Positions 33,819-46,300 of a stretch of 64,000 bases of DNA are shown piece by piece. The position numbers and the translations under genes were made by a program. Source of the stretch: Pseudisothecium myosuroides (taxonomy: Eukaryota; Streptophyta; Bryopsida; Hypnales; Lembophyllaceae); NCBI GenBank assembly GCA_951799445.1, contig OX637291.1:14820501-14884500 (forward strand), written 5' to 3'. The notes beneath the pieces were generated by a model that did not search any database, was not told the origin of the DNA, and saw only the letters and a list, made by a program, of their open reading frames with translations. Numbering within the stretch: the first letter of the stretch is position 1; the number at the start of each line of letters is the position of its first letter.

Positions 33819-35875
33819 TTAACCCCTAAAGTTCCTTGACTATGTTTTCACCAAAACCGCTCCAAAACTGCCATTTCTAGTACAAGTACCAAATTTTAGA
33901 AGAAAAACATTTTTAGACACATGTAACTGTAGGATCTTATAGTATGCTAGTTTTAGAAGATGTGGAAAAAAAATTCAGAATTTTCCACCATGCGGATTGG
34001 AAGATATTAGCGTTTGAATTGGCAAAAATCCTTTCTTTGTCCCTGCGAAAAACAGGGCAGCTGCACTTCACAAGCTCACATTTGTATGAAAAAATGTCCA
34101 AAATGGTGGTGCTTTTTTGAATTCATTTTCCTAAACAAGTTGGCTACATGCATAAAAAATTTCAAATCATTTGGAATTGTACAACATATAAGAAAAAATA
34201 GTAAGTAGAAAGAAGTAGAGAATGATTCATAATACAAAATTGTTAAGAATTTAATCATGGAATTGAAAAATGTCAATCCCAATGGTTGTAATGTTATTAT
34301 AAACAATCTACATCCTATGATTTTATTTTTTCAAAAAACATTTGAAAATTGAGTGAAATAAACTTGACTTCAAAGTTTATTTTAGAGTAGAGAATCCATA
34401 ATTGCCCGCAAACTAAAACTCCTCATAACTTTTGAGTCATTGATTGAAATGGAATGATTCAAAACTTTCCACGTATATATAAATCTTGAAAACCAATTCC
34501 AAATTTTTGTTTTTGAAAAAAGTGATTTTTTTTCATCTGCCCGCACTACCCGAGTTGGGAAACAAACAACATATTTGGCTATAACTTTTGACTCATATAA
34601 TTTCCAAATGTTATGAAATTTAGTGCATATGGGTGATTGCACGAAACACCTGTACTGTTTGGTTGCGGGTTTTTTTGGCCTACTATAACTTATGCTATAA
34701 CTTTTGATTTATAGATTCAATGCCAAAACCAAAAAAATACTTTCTAGATGTCTTGATTGTAATTATATCCCTTATTTTTCAGAAATTAAAAAAAATCAAT
34801 TTATATTTAAAATTCAATTTTGTTAATTTGTCACACTTTGACATTTAGGGATTTTTAGTACTATTGAGCCATTTAAATTAATGATTTTCAATTGAAATTT
34901 CTATGGTACATTTCCCTAGTAGGTAGATATATTCCTACCAAAGATTATTTAAAAATACATTATTTTATATCCTCCACAGTTGTGCAAATAGGCCTCTCTT
35001 GCGTGTGCACTTGTGAACAATAGAAATGGTTTGACTTCATTTTTTTGGTCAAATCTCATCACCAAGAAGTCCTCCCAAATGGCCAATTTTTAGTTTTGTT
35101 CAAAATTGTTTTTTCTATTTTCTACAAATTAAAATGTCAAAGGATGTATTTTCCTCTTTGCTAGAATAGTTTGCAGAATTGTCCCCAAAAGTACATCCTT
35201 TGACATTTTAATTTGTAGAAAATAGAAAAAATAATTTTGAACAAAACTAAAAATTGGCCATTTGGGAGGACTTCTTGGTGATGAGATTTGACCAAAAAAA
35301 TGAAGTCAAACCATTTCTATTGTTCACAAGTGCGCGCGCAAGGGAGGCCTATTTGCACAACTGTAGAGGATATAAAATAATGTATTTTTAAATGATCTTT
35401 GGTAGGAATATATCTACCTACTAGGGAAATGTACCATAGAAATTTCAACTGAAAATCATCAATTTAAACAGCTCAATAGTACTAAAAACCCCTAAACGTC
35501 AAAGTGTGACAAATTAACAAAATTGAATTTTAAATATAAATTGATTTTTTTTAATTTCTGAAAATTAAGGGATATAATTACAATCAGGACATCTAGAAAG
35601 AGTTTTTTTGGTTTTGGCATTGAACCTATAAATCAAAAGTTATAGCAAAAGTTATAGCAAAAGTTATAGCAAAAGTTATAGCGGTCCAGAAAAAAACACG
35701 CAACCAGATAGTACAGGTGTTTCGTGCAATCACCCATATGAAAGATATCCCTCGTCCCCACCTTCTAATAAAATTTTAGCCTAAAATAGCCTAAAATATG
35801 CAAATTTCTAGTCACATGTACTTGCCCAAAACTTCTATGTTGCTAAAAATAGCAAGCTGGTCTTTTAGGGATTAA
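33819..35875 (+). mobile_element. TTAA-family element 8, subfamily I, interrupted by a foldback
   Basis: Ends are TTAA-CCCCTAAAGTTCCTTG and CTTTTAGGGA-TTAA (35872-35875). Removing the 1105-bp foldback and one ATAT leaves about 948 bp, the normal length. It is the best-preserved subfamily I copy and provides the empty site for the MITE nested in element 1. Confidence 0.9.
34631..35735. mobile_element. Foldback element with arms of about 520-540 bp
   Basis: The whole element is an inverted repeat: left arm 34631-35148, spacer 35149-35191, right arm 35192-35735. The ends are GGGTGATTGCACGAAACACC. The 4-bp target ATAT is duplicated (34627-34630, 35736-35739), and the uninterrupted site is seen in the sister element near 19720. 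The arms differ only by scattered substitutions plus a local expansion in the right arm of a 13-bp unit (AAAAGTTATAGCA, four copies, about 35635-35680). No protein is encoded. A transcript would fold into a very long hairpin. Confidence 0.93.
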
Positions 35876-37425
35876 TCTCACGTACTTCAGTAAATTATAC
35901 TATATTTGACCTAGAATACAAATTATACATGCGTATACAATGTGATAGAAAGTACAATAATACACCATGCAACCTTGATTTTTTTTTCCAAAAATAAGAT
36001 AATTTACATTGATCCATAGTGCAATTATTCTTAGATTATGCCAATATCCACTACTGACAATAATTTTTCTTGTCAAGTATGGATTTTTGTACATTTCAAG
36101 GACTTTGTTGGCTGATTCTGTTTTCCATTTCTATTAGAGGTTAAGCAAAGAACCATTCTCAATTGTATAATAGGCTAACTTTAGCCTTTTTAGGTGTTTT
36201 ACTTTATATACATCCGAAGGCAAGTCTAACAATGAGCGTGGATACCGGTAATTTGTCTAATTCATTGAAACAATAAGGTTGTTAAATCCATTCCTGACCC
36301 CTCCCCAATCTTGAATCCTACTTTTGGACCCATTCCAAGCTTATTTTAATTTGATTAAAATGAAGTTACTCACCTTTTGAGATATTGATGGACTCTCATC
36401 TTTTGGATTTCTATTTTTTGGGGAACAATTTTAAATAAGTCTAAAGATAATAATAGGTGCCTATTACCTTTTCACTTCAAATATTCATATAAAACTAAAA
36501 AATTTATAATTTAAAAAAAATTCCATTGGATTTTTCTCCAAAAGGCCAATCAATACAAATTAATCAAATTATAACAACATTATGAACAGAAAAGAGGGCA
36601 ATTTTGACAGGGAACGGATAATTATGGTTACTTTACATCAAACTTTTCTTCCATTGTAACAATGACATGGATTTGAGGTTGCTAGAATTCTCACTCATAA
36701 CATTTAGCAGCATGCATTATCACTTCCTTGGCTCTAATGCCACATTTAACTATTTTTGGACTTTTGAAAGTCTAAAATTAATAATGGTCATTGGGACTTT
36801 GGGAGAAAAAAAAATGGTCATCAAAAGATAATTCAAAACATCGAGAGATCTACACAAACATTGGGAGATCTCCTAATGTTTTTTTTCGGGAGATCTCTTG
36901 ATATTTAGTCCAGACTTTATTGAATAGTCCAGAAGTAGTTAAATGTGGCTATCTAGAATAAGGTAAGTGAGCCCTTAGTGGACAAAATTATACTAAGTGA
37001 TATACACCACCATACAATTTTATCCACAATGGACTTGCTTCCATTTGTGTTTGCAATGGGCTAGTTTACCTTAGATGGTGTGAAATATTTCACCCGTTCA
37101 ATAGCCTTCATGAATCCTTCATGCACTGTACTCATCACACTGAGCCTCCACCTGTCCACTTAGCTACTGACAAAGTACTGTTGGGCTTAGAATATTCCAC
37201 ACCATTTTATTGTAGAGCCAAGGCAGTGACAGTGCACGCTGCATGCTACTGTGTTCTGCCGGAAATGAATGGACGAGATGACTGCAGGTCGATATCTCTC
37301 TCGCAGTTTCATGGCATTCAATACATCTGAACCCTGTTCGATTGTACACGAGTTTCACGTGAACATTTTAGACTTGTGCAAGACTGAGCTGCGATTCCAG
37401 CACCAGCAGCACCAGCTAGCTAGTT
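35876..37425. other. Spacer and upstream region of the first SRPBCC gene
   Basis: No gene was recognised in 35876-37100. A small palindromic patch around GGGAGATCTCC occurs near 36885-36900. From about 37100 the composition rises towards the GC-richer gene island. No clear TATA box was seen. Confidence 0.4.
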
Positions 37426-38862
37426 ATGGCGGTGGCACCTTCCTCAGGTGATCGAAGTTGACGTTAAATGGCCTTGGATGCATACTTGCAGAGAATGGTC
37501 GAGTATTTTTATTGGCACTCTGTTTGGGCTGACTAGTTCTGTGTTTTCGGTTTGTTCTGTTTGCACATCCTGTGTTGTTGAGCTGAAGTACGTGAAACCT
37601 CGCAGATGGACATGAAAAGAGTTGGAGAGACGTTCAAATGGACTCTGAAAAAGTTAGAGATCCAATCTATGGTTGAATGTCTAGCTAATTGTGACTGCAT
37701 ATCATGACTGGGTCCGAATGAAGGAATTATGAAGCAATGCTATGTAGCTAGTTTTAGCTAACTAGTTTTTTGTTTTTTGTTTATTCTGTTTGTACTGTAT
37801 GTCCTGTGTTTTTCAGCTGAAGTCCGTGTAACCTCTCAGATGGACTCGGAAAAAGTTGGAAAGACGTTCACATTGACTCTGAGAAATTTAGAAATCCAAA
37901 CTAAGGTTTGAATACACACAAACTGTACGTCCAGCTTACTGTGACTAATTAATCGAATGAATGACTTGAATGCTGGCTGCAGGGGAGCGATGGACGGGCG
38001 GCTTGAAAGACATCCACCTGGATTGTCAGGTGAGCGTGCTGTGGAACTTCGTAGCGGACTGGGCACACTGGGACCGCTTCTATCCCTCCAATCCGGACTT
38101 CCCTATGGTGTCGGAGCTGCGGGAAGGCGAGAATCGGAAGGTGGGCTGCTTGCGCTACGCCGAAATTGCCCCGAAAACCTGGACCACCGAGCGCCTGCTG
38201 GCGCTTGACCATGCCAACCACTACTTCTCCTGCAACATGGAGCAGAACACATTCTGCGGAGGACTCCGCAACTACATCGCCAAAGTCCAGGTAATGAGTG
38301 AATTCAAAGCTTAATATATATTAAACTAATGAGTGAATGCTGGACTAAGCTGTGGTCGTTTTCACATGTGTACGTATATACTACTAGAATTCAACTCCTT
38401 TAGCAAGGTTCTGTAGCAACGTTTGAACGTTGCTGATAACACTCAGATGTGATTGCAAGTTGACATTCAACGTTTCTACTACACATTCTCCAAATGAACA
38501 ACGTTATGGAGCATGTGTGCATCAAAATGTAGCATTTACGCTGAAACATGTTCCAAAAATGGCATGTAACAAAACTTTGTTGAAGCATGTATATATTCAC
38601 ATATGCATGCATGTGTGCAAGTGCGCAGTTCCGAGGCACAGACGATGGCAAGACGGTGCTGGAGTACTGGAGCTATGAAGTGGATCCTTTGACGACGCTG
38701 ACTCGAGAGGAATTCACGGAATTCATCACGAGGTTTCTGTCTGGAAAGCTTGTCAGCGGCATGGAAGCAGCCTCTAAAAAGATTGCTGCCGGTACTACTC
38801 TGTCTTTGATCTCAAACCACATTGCACATATGATCCACACAATAGTAGTACCTTTGCTTTGA
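37426..38862 (+). CDS. SRPBCC (lachrymatory-factor-synthase-like) protein 1, 187 aa
   Basis: Small START/Bet v 1-fold (SRPBCC, polyketide cyclase/dehydrase type) protein. The fold makes a cavity for a small hydrophobic ligand; substrate unknown. Exons: 37426-37447 (22 nt, M-A-V-A-P-S-S plus one base), 37983-38290, 38629-38862, all GT-AG with matching phases. Family pattern: ERWTGG start, VLWNFVADWAHWDRFYP (residues about 23-39), GCLRYAE, ERLLALD, then KTVLEYWSYEVDP and a C-terminal helix FLSGKLVSGMEAASKKI. The exon 1 choice is inferred: it is the only nearby ATG exon whose phase joins exon 2. The last 25 residues are hydrophobic and differ from the paralogue. A tandem paralogue follows at 39374. 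Confidence 0.8.
37530..37965 (+). repeat. Two-copy tandem duplication inside intron 1
   Basis: Units of about 228 bp start near 37530 and 37757. Shared blocks include TTCTGTTTG, TGAGCTGAAGTACGTG / CAGCTGAAGTCCGTG, and an ATGGAC.. stretch of 22 codons (from 37605 and 37839) that stays open in both copies and ends just before GT. The duplication lies entirely within the first intron of the gene at 37426-38862. Confidence 0.7.
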
Positions 38863-39373
38863 AAATTCTGTGCAGTAGTTCGATTCCAATCCTCGGTCTG
38901 GGCTCATTTTATCTACTTTATGATTTTGGTTAACCCTAAGTGAGTTAAGTAAATTTTGTCTTAAAGTGCCACACGTTGTATTGTGATTAATTTAGGGTGA
39001 AGTGGACCTCAATGTTTGACATGGAAATTCAATTTCTTCCTGAATCTGACCCTCTTGTATTGTCGTATGGTAAGCTTCCAGAATGAACCATGCATGACTA
39101 GCTTCAAAGATTGTCAGATTTCGGCAAAATCTCTGGCAGGGGAACATCAGGTGACCCTCATAGGATTGAATAGAAAGCCTACTGTAGAGTGAATCCCACC
39201 CCGCCCCACTCTGAGAGCTTACCGAAATTTCAAGAAATTGGCACTTTGGAAACTCCCAGTAACGTGAGATCTTTTCCAGTACTAGGTTTTAGGGTTCGGT
39301 GCACACGAATGTCACGACAATGGAACTTATAATATGTATGCCATTGTAACGAGTACGACCATAAAAGAAATTA
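38863..39373. other. Intergenic region between the SRPBCC paralogues
   Basis: About 510 bp holding the 3' flank of paralogue 1 and the 5' flank of paralogue 2. A short first exon like that of paralogue 1 was sought here but not found with the right phase. Confidence 0.4.
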
Positions 39374-40781
39374 ATGCCGATGATGCGTGCAGAGAGATGG
39401 ACCGGTGGCATCGAACCCAGGACCATGGATTGTTCTTTGGACATTGTGTGGGATTTGATGACGGACTGGGGGCACTGGGACCGATTCTACCCTCAGGACC
39501 CTGGCTTCCAGGTCACGACGAAACTGGTTAAGGGCGAGAACAGGAAGCTGGGGTGCATGCGCTACGCCCAACTGGGACCCGAGACGTTCATCTACGAGCG
39601 CCTGATTGCCATCGACAAAGACAAGCATTTCCTGTCGTACAACATGGAAGAGAATAACTTATGCGATGGACTCAACAACTACGTCGCCAAAGTTCAGGTA
39701 CAGTAATTTATCAGGAAAACGTACGCAATCCAACTCCACGGCTCTGAATCTGGAGTCACAGGCAGCTCCTATTAAATTCCTGGTGTGGAAAGTGTGCACT
39801 TCGGGTGCATAGTCCCAGGAAACCATCTACCCCTTTTGTACATTTTACGCTCCGGGAATTCAATATGACCTGCCTGTGGAGTGAATGAATTCAAATGAAT
39901 GTCTCATTTGCAGGCTAGGGCTCGTGGACGAAGTGCTCGAAGTGACGTCTTTTGAGAGTGGTATTCAATATGTTAGATAAATAATCCTCTTCCAATGCTG
40001 TGGAATATAGAATTAATTATGTGATCTGGGAATTAATATGTTATATTGAAAAATTTGAAAAATTTCTATATACACCTGTGTGTTAGACTTCCATACTCAA
40101 ACAACGACATGCCTCAAAGTCAGAACCAAAATTCACAGATTTTGGTAAAATCTAGGAAAGTAATCGATGGGAGGTTTCCGACATAAATTTCGAATTTTGA
40201 AAATTAATTCGAAGTTGAAATTTAACCAATTTAATTAGTAGGAAAACTGCCAGGCCCTGAACTGCGCTCTGTTCCACATTCAGTTCCATTTCGTTGGCAT
40301 CGATCTCAACAACTTAGTTAAATTGGCGGTATCCCATTACTTCAGGACGCCTGAAACATAAATTCATACCTGTCCTAGTTTGATGCCTGAACTTAGACCT
40401 TTGTGAAGATGTATGTCACAAGTTTTGAAGCCAGAATGGTGCCAATTTAACCAATTGCGGTTTCTTTTAATTGTGTTTACATGGTCAATTGTTTACAGTA
40501 CATGTGTGTGGTTTGAGTGTGTGCAGTTCAGCCCAACGAGTGACGGCAAAACGAAACTGGAGTTCTGGAAGTTCGAAGTGGAGCCTTTGACGTCGATGAC
40601 TTGGGAGAAATACTCGGAATTCATGCAGGGACTCCTGGCGACAAAGTTGGCGACGGGCCTGGAAGCCACTGCAAAAAAGTTGGGTGCTTCCAAACCCACA
40701 ACCAGTGCCCATCACCACCATCTCCACCAATTCGGCCACCAAGCACTAGCTAAAGATCGAAACATTGGACTCGGACAGTAA
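39374..40781 (+). CDS. SRPBCC (lachrymatory-factor-synthase-like) protein 2, about 192 aa
   Basis: Tandem paralogue of the gene at 37426. Exons 39374-39697 and 40527-40781 (GT-AG, intron 829 nt). The main intron sits at the same codon as intron 2 of paralogue 1 (after AKVQ). Conserved blocks: ERWTGG, IVWDLMTDWGHWDRFYP, GCMRYAQ, ERLIAID, NYVAKVQ, then KTKLEFWKFEVEP and LLATKLATGLEATAKKLG. The start is uncertain: ATG 39374 is in frame and gives M-P-M-M-R-A-E-R-W, but a short upstream exon joined at the AG before 39394, as in paralogue 1, is also possible. The C-terminus is unusual in being His-rich (SAHHHHLHQFGHQ). Ligand unknown. Confidence 0.8.
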
Positions 40782-41717
40782 AGCACTCGAAATTTTTTGG
40801 AGGAGGAAGTTGTGAATTTGCTGTGACATGCAATGCCATAGTGGTTTGGTTTGGTTTTGTGAGATTGTGCATTTGACAGGTTGTACAGTATCCGGCAGCT
40901 TGAGAGTACGTCAAATCTACAATCCTAGAGTACTCATATATATACTCGAGTGGTGTATCTGGTGACAGAGTATGTGTACTGCACTTCTTTAGACTGAAGC
41001 AAGAAATTAAGTTGTGGACATGCTTGTCGGTGAAAAGTATTTGGCTAATATATATTTACCAAATTGTGTGCGCTTGCAATTTCTATGCCGAAAGGATTGC
41101 TTCTGAACTGCCATGTTCACCAACGATTATTCTGTGTATTGGTTGCATAAGCATATTATTTAATGGTATGTTTCAAAGCAAAAATTTGGCTTTCAAGTAC
41201 ATGCACAGATATTACAAACCGCGTTTGGTGTTGATTTGAGGTTCTAAACAGGCGTCTGGAAAATGCCAGTTGCCAATTTCTTGAAATTTTGCCAATTTGG
41301 CGAATACAAAAGACCTAATGACCAACTCTGGCCACCAGCTGAGAGGATGAAGAACCTTGGTTAATTGAACAAATTGATTGAGTAATTAGTGTGTAGAATG
41401 ATTGTTGAATCAGTGCTTGAATGGATAGAGATATACTGTACATAATAAATTAACTGGTTATATCTGCACCAATTTCCTGGCAAGGTGTACACATTTATCA
41501 TGTTTCGATTCTTCCAGTGAAATCGACAAAAGCAGGTCACACCTTTCATCACTTGCATCAAAATATCTACGAAAATGATTAAAAGTTTCGCCGGAGTTAA
41601 AATGATTTTATTCAACTCCACTTGTCTATACTGTTGTTAGACACGCGGTCAGAAATTACACCTCATACTAATTGGTTCCACTTGGAACACATTGCACTCA
41701 AACCCAAATCTCGTCCT
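40782..41717. other. 3' flank of SRPBCC gene 2 and spacer
   Basis: No further gene was recognised. It ends where sequence related to the GH31 fragment begins on the opposite strand. Confidence 0.4.
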
Positions 41718-42706
41718 AAACTGCTGGGCTTCAAAGGTAGTGAGCAAATAATTTCCACCTTGGAAACCACAGCCATCGGCATCGTCTTCGTACAAAATCC
41801 TCTCCGCCTTCCTTGTACGATTCATAACAGAAAGTATCTTATGAGCAAAACCATTCCCCACAAGATGAAGAGCTACGAAATATGTCTCTGAAAAACTGTG
41901 AGACGGATGAAACACCCTAAAAAGTTTACCTTCATCATCGAGAGCGACTAACGAGGTGATGGTATCTGTGAGCTTGGCTTCACCGACATGCTGAACAAGT
42001 GGACCTGTGGGGACAATAGCTCCTCCCTTCAAGAACAGGAGAAGAAGTTCCTGCACCAACACAAGACAGAAAAATCAGGAGGATAGAGCGAAATTTTGAA
42101 GTTTGACAATGAAACTGTTCAATTGCGCAAGTCACAATTTTAAAAGGAAACTGAGATCCATTACCGGATCGTCATCGTTGAAATGGAATCGCTGCAAAGT
42201 GCCTCCAGGAGCAGTCTCAAAATTCTTCTTTATACTCATCGGAGTGGGACTGCCAAATGAAAACAGATAGATTGTCAAGAATCAGAAAAATGTCCAGAGA
42301 CGGTTGAAAACTACTCTACTGGCACGACGCCAAGCTCAGAACACAATGCAAGATTGTGATTTAAGGATTCAAGGTTTTAGAATAATCAATTCGATTGACC
42401 ATATTGTGAGAAATACAATTCAAATAGGGCCAATTCTTTTACCACCAGAATCGGTGAAGTACATCGTACGTGTTGGTCAATAAACAAATAAAGTCGGACA
42501 AAAAATGGCTCCCCTAAAACATACTCAAACTGCTAAAAAAAAGGAGACCCAACTTGGACCTTCAGGGAACACCCTTCCAAATAACTAAGAAAAATGCAGC
42601 AATAAAAGATTTTCTAAGGTTGATTCTTCTACTTACCAACCGGAAACGAGAAAAGGTCCCACCAAGAAAGCGTCATCTCTTTTACGTGGTGAGGCATCGC
42701 TTGGAT
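41718..42706 (-). pseudogene. GH31 alpha-glucosidase fragment (heteroglycan-glucosidase-like)
   Basis: Only an inner part of a glycoside hydrolase family 31 gene is present. Exon-like blocks on the minus strand: 42706-42637 (DPSDASPRKRDDAFLVGPFLVSG), 42249-42165 (PTPMSIKKNFETAPGGTLQRF), 42050-41930 (LFLKGGAIVPTGPLVQHVGE) and about 41810-41718 (RILYEDDADGCGFQGGNYLL). These are the late-barrel and C-terminal-sheet motifs, closest in my memory to plant heteroglycan glucosidase. The catalytic Asp regions upstream and the rest of the C-terminus are missing. Exons 1-3 join in phase. The last join is off by one base, although the short intron between the last two blocks can be read through. It is best read as a gene fragment, not a functional gene. 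Confidence 0.75.
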
Positions 42707-43374
42707 CTGTCAAGCAAGACACAAATGCATTAACCATTTCTCCCTTGTTTAAATGGAAAATGAAACAGGTTCAATTCAACAACTATCTTTTTGGCGGGAG
42801 AGTGTGTCTGAAGCCGTTGTGCTAGAGCTCATTTCTTCTGCTGCAAGAGTCCGTAGTCAGTTTCTTTCCATTTGAAGCCTGGCACAATTCTAAGCCCCAT
42901 AATTTCATCCCAACAATACTAGCCCATCACAGATTTTCAGAATCACCTCTTATTGCGGACCAGAAAAAGGCTCGCACTCTAGCATCCCTACATAAAATCC
43001 ATGTCGTGGAATCCAACTCAATTGGTATCCTGCTCAATCAGTAGGTCTCCTCCTCGAACACATACATTCCCCGCACAGCGACATTGTCATCACCATGGTG
43101 GCCTCGAACAGCACCACCCCGACCAGGACAGCAGCGAAGGGAAGCATCTTCACGTAAAACCCCACTCGCCACTCGAATACCCTAATTAAACCACAACACT
43201 CTTGACAACAATTTCAATCACAGAGTCTCTCCCAATGTCGGAGCATTATCTACAAAGTCTTGTCCTCCGTTTCAATAACGGCCTCATTCCAATAAACCCC
43301 CTGGCTAAGCCACAAACGTCCAGAAGGTTCGAAACGTAAACATCACACCCACAAAGGTCATGCGTCGTAAGTAG
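42707..43374. other. Junction between GH31 and SMC3 fragments
   Basis: About 670 bp of GC-richer sequence with no recognised exon of either gene. The next SMC3 exons expected after the hinge and the earlier GH31 exons are absent. The breakpoint joining the two fragments must lie here. Confidence 0.5.
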
Positions 43375-46300
43375 TTACAAGCGGGTCATGCAAGCATCGG
43401 CAACTGAAGTGGCCACCTCAAGATCCCGACATATTACAGTCCCTCTAAAGACCTGCAAAACGTTCGACCACGGAAGCAATATCCCTCAAATCAGATATTT
43501 CTTTTGAAATGACCAAAATATAAGTTCCACAACCAATAGAAGAGGAGGAAAGAGGAAAGAGAGAGGGCCAATAATCTACTCGTGATCTACGAAGTGAACT
43601 GTACTGACCTGGGCAAACGCAGGGCCAAACCGAGTCTCATATTTAAGCTTCTTCAAGAGAGGAACAACATCAGGACCGGTGGGATAAGTCACCCTTGAAG
43701 CTTTAATCTGATTCAAGGGCATGAAAGTGACCCTCCCGCCCTTCTCAGCAGTCAAATACCGAATGATTCTTGTCGAGATTTCATCATTGTCAACCACTAC
43801 ATGGAACAAACTCCCACCAAACCAAGATTTCATTTCAGCACACACTTCATGCTTCAATATACATTAAGCTGGCCAAGATCTTTCCAAGCAGAAAATGTTG
43901 TCAAGTCGCAGAAACCCAATTATGAAACTTCACGATACCTGTTGCCTGCTGCAACCTCAAGAGCAGTGAAAAATTTCTCCTCACATTCCAAGAGTTCAGC
44001 GAGGGGACCATGGACTCCTGCAATGTTGTGGTCTCTAACTATTCTACGCACTGATGCAAGACCCTGGATGTCCTGCTCATACAGGTACAAAACATCATAT
44101 TACACAAAAAACATTACATAAATCGAGAACTCAGAGAAGTTCAAAGAATGTGAGACGGATAAGCACTCAATTTGCACGAGCAGACCAAAATATAAATAAA
44201 ACGGAATGCAATAAAGCACTTCATCACTACAGTAATCAGAGTGATTAAGGTCAAGAGATTTATGGATACAGAACACGCAAAGACAGGACGCTGAAAAAAG
44301 ACAAGAATTTCGTGACAAGAGGACCAAAACGAGGGCATGCACTCACCCCTGGAGAAGCAAGATCCATACTCTTCTCCGGAGGACAGGTCAAGCTCCTTCG
44401 CAGAGTATGAAGTGCTACTCTCTTGGACGTGTTCTGATGTTGTTTTGGCAACTAGCGGAACTGTTTTTTAGTTAGATATGAAAGTAATCCGAAAATTTTA
44501 GTTTAACGATTCTTTTTGAATACCAGTATTACTCTTCAAAACAGGGGATTGACTTTAAACGCCCATGATCTAATCTTCGGTCAACTTGGTGAATGCATCT
44601 GCAGAGTGCTTTGGAAGAAAGAAAATGATTTGAACCGAGAAGTTGAGAAGTTGAAGGCAGAAATTGTCACATTAGTCAACCTCAAATTAAAGGTTGTTGA
44701 TGGAAAAATTAGAACTGTGTAACAGCTGAGCTAGATTCGTTATCTTTAAGTTTCAATATCTTTAAGATTCACTTACTTTCGATTCTCCTGGAGTCCATCC
44801 CTCTCAACCTTAATGGTTTGAAAATCCTCACGGCATTTCGCAGCTATCGCCTCTTGTTCATTCATCTCAGCTTCGCGAGCTTTGACGTTTCCCCTTTGTT
44901 GAGCATACTCCTCGTTAAAACTATTGGTTTCCAACTCTAATTTGGTGATCTGCAAAGCCAAAAAGTTCGGAATTAGAAATTTTGAAAATTGAAAACTACA
45001 ACAAGATGAATTTGAGGAGTACACACGTAGCACAAATTATAGCATTCACGGTTATCATCATCATTCATACAAGACGATCATGGTTTGGAATACATGCCCC
45101 ACATACTTCACCAGAAGATTATATTGCCACGTGTTGGATAAAGTAAGATATATAAGAGTGACCTAAATAACAGTTTGTAAATTGAGAAATTCTGAGACAT
45201 TTACTGGTTCCCCGAAACCGTCCCCCAATTACTCGTAAAACTTGTAGGCTGAAAATAGCCAAATCATCTTCATTGCGCAGGATGACCACGCAGGTGGTCA
45301 GACAAATTTCACAGTGGTAGTACATGCAGTTCTAGTCAAGGGTTAGATAACAAATGAGGTCAGAAACAATCATGTTAGCATTTCCCACCTGCTTTTTCAC
45401 GTCCCCCATGACACGCTCAAAGTCATCAATCTCTTTTTGAAGCCAATTATCCCGATCCTCCCTGGTCCGGAACTGGGTAGTCCTCCCTTGTTTATACTAA
45501 GTTGTCTTTCGCGATCTGCTATCCTGAATATTGCAACCCACGCCTTAGGTGCAAAAAATAGAAATAAATAACCAAATATCAGGAAGGAAGTATGTCCTAC
45601 AATCAGGGTCCTTACGCATCAAAAAATCATCTGCTTCATTGCTAGATGGCGAAGGAATCTCTCAATCAAGACAATCCCCAACACTAAACGACAAGATAGG
45701 CCCAGACAAGGTCGTGAACTTATTTTACATAGAAGAAGAAAGCACAGGGCACTAAATATGAAATGTAAATAATAAAATAGCTCAAAACTTACTGTTTCGA
45801 TATGGTCTCTTCATGAGCCATGAGTTGATCATAGAATGGACTAACTTCATCAAGGTTTTTCATGGACTCCTCGACTTCTTTCTCTATTCCTCTAAGTTCT
45901 CTCTGAACTTCCACCTGGTGATATCACGAAAAGCACTTGTTATCAAATAAGAAAGGGAATGGTCGTAACAAGAGGGCTTGACTCAATGCAAAAGAAGAAC
46001 GATAGCCCCAGCATCCACAATGTTCATCTGATACTGAATCCTACACAACACAATGAGCCCAGCACGACCTTCTTTCTTGCTAAATAGTCGAGTTAAAACA
46101 ATTGAGTGCTATATCCAGTAGTCATGGTATCGAAGTGCTTCAAATTAACCTTTGTTCGTGCTCCTGCTTTCATTCGCTCTTCGACATCCTTCACATCCAA
46201 TTCTTTCTTTGCATACAATTTCAAAGCCTCTGTTTTTTGCCGCTCTGCGACTTCTTTCTCTTTCAACAAAGACTGCAACTCTTTGTTTAAAGTTTTCAGC

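Noticed and set aside
41649..42062. A stand-alone 137-codon minus-strand gene
   Set aside because: The frame is two GH31 exon remnants read through a short intron. The first and last parts do not match the family.
43320..43345. tRNA B-box-like GGTTCGAAAC
   Set aside because: There is no matching A box, acceptor stem or anticodon arm around it. No tRNA or rRNA gene was found in the window.
44516..44722. A separate plus-strand gene
   Set aside because: Its coding-like core (44605-44692) is an SMC3 exon in flipped position. The rest of the frame is intron sequence.
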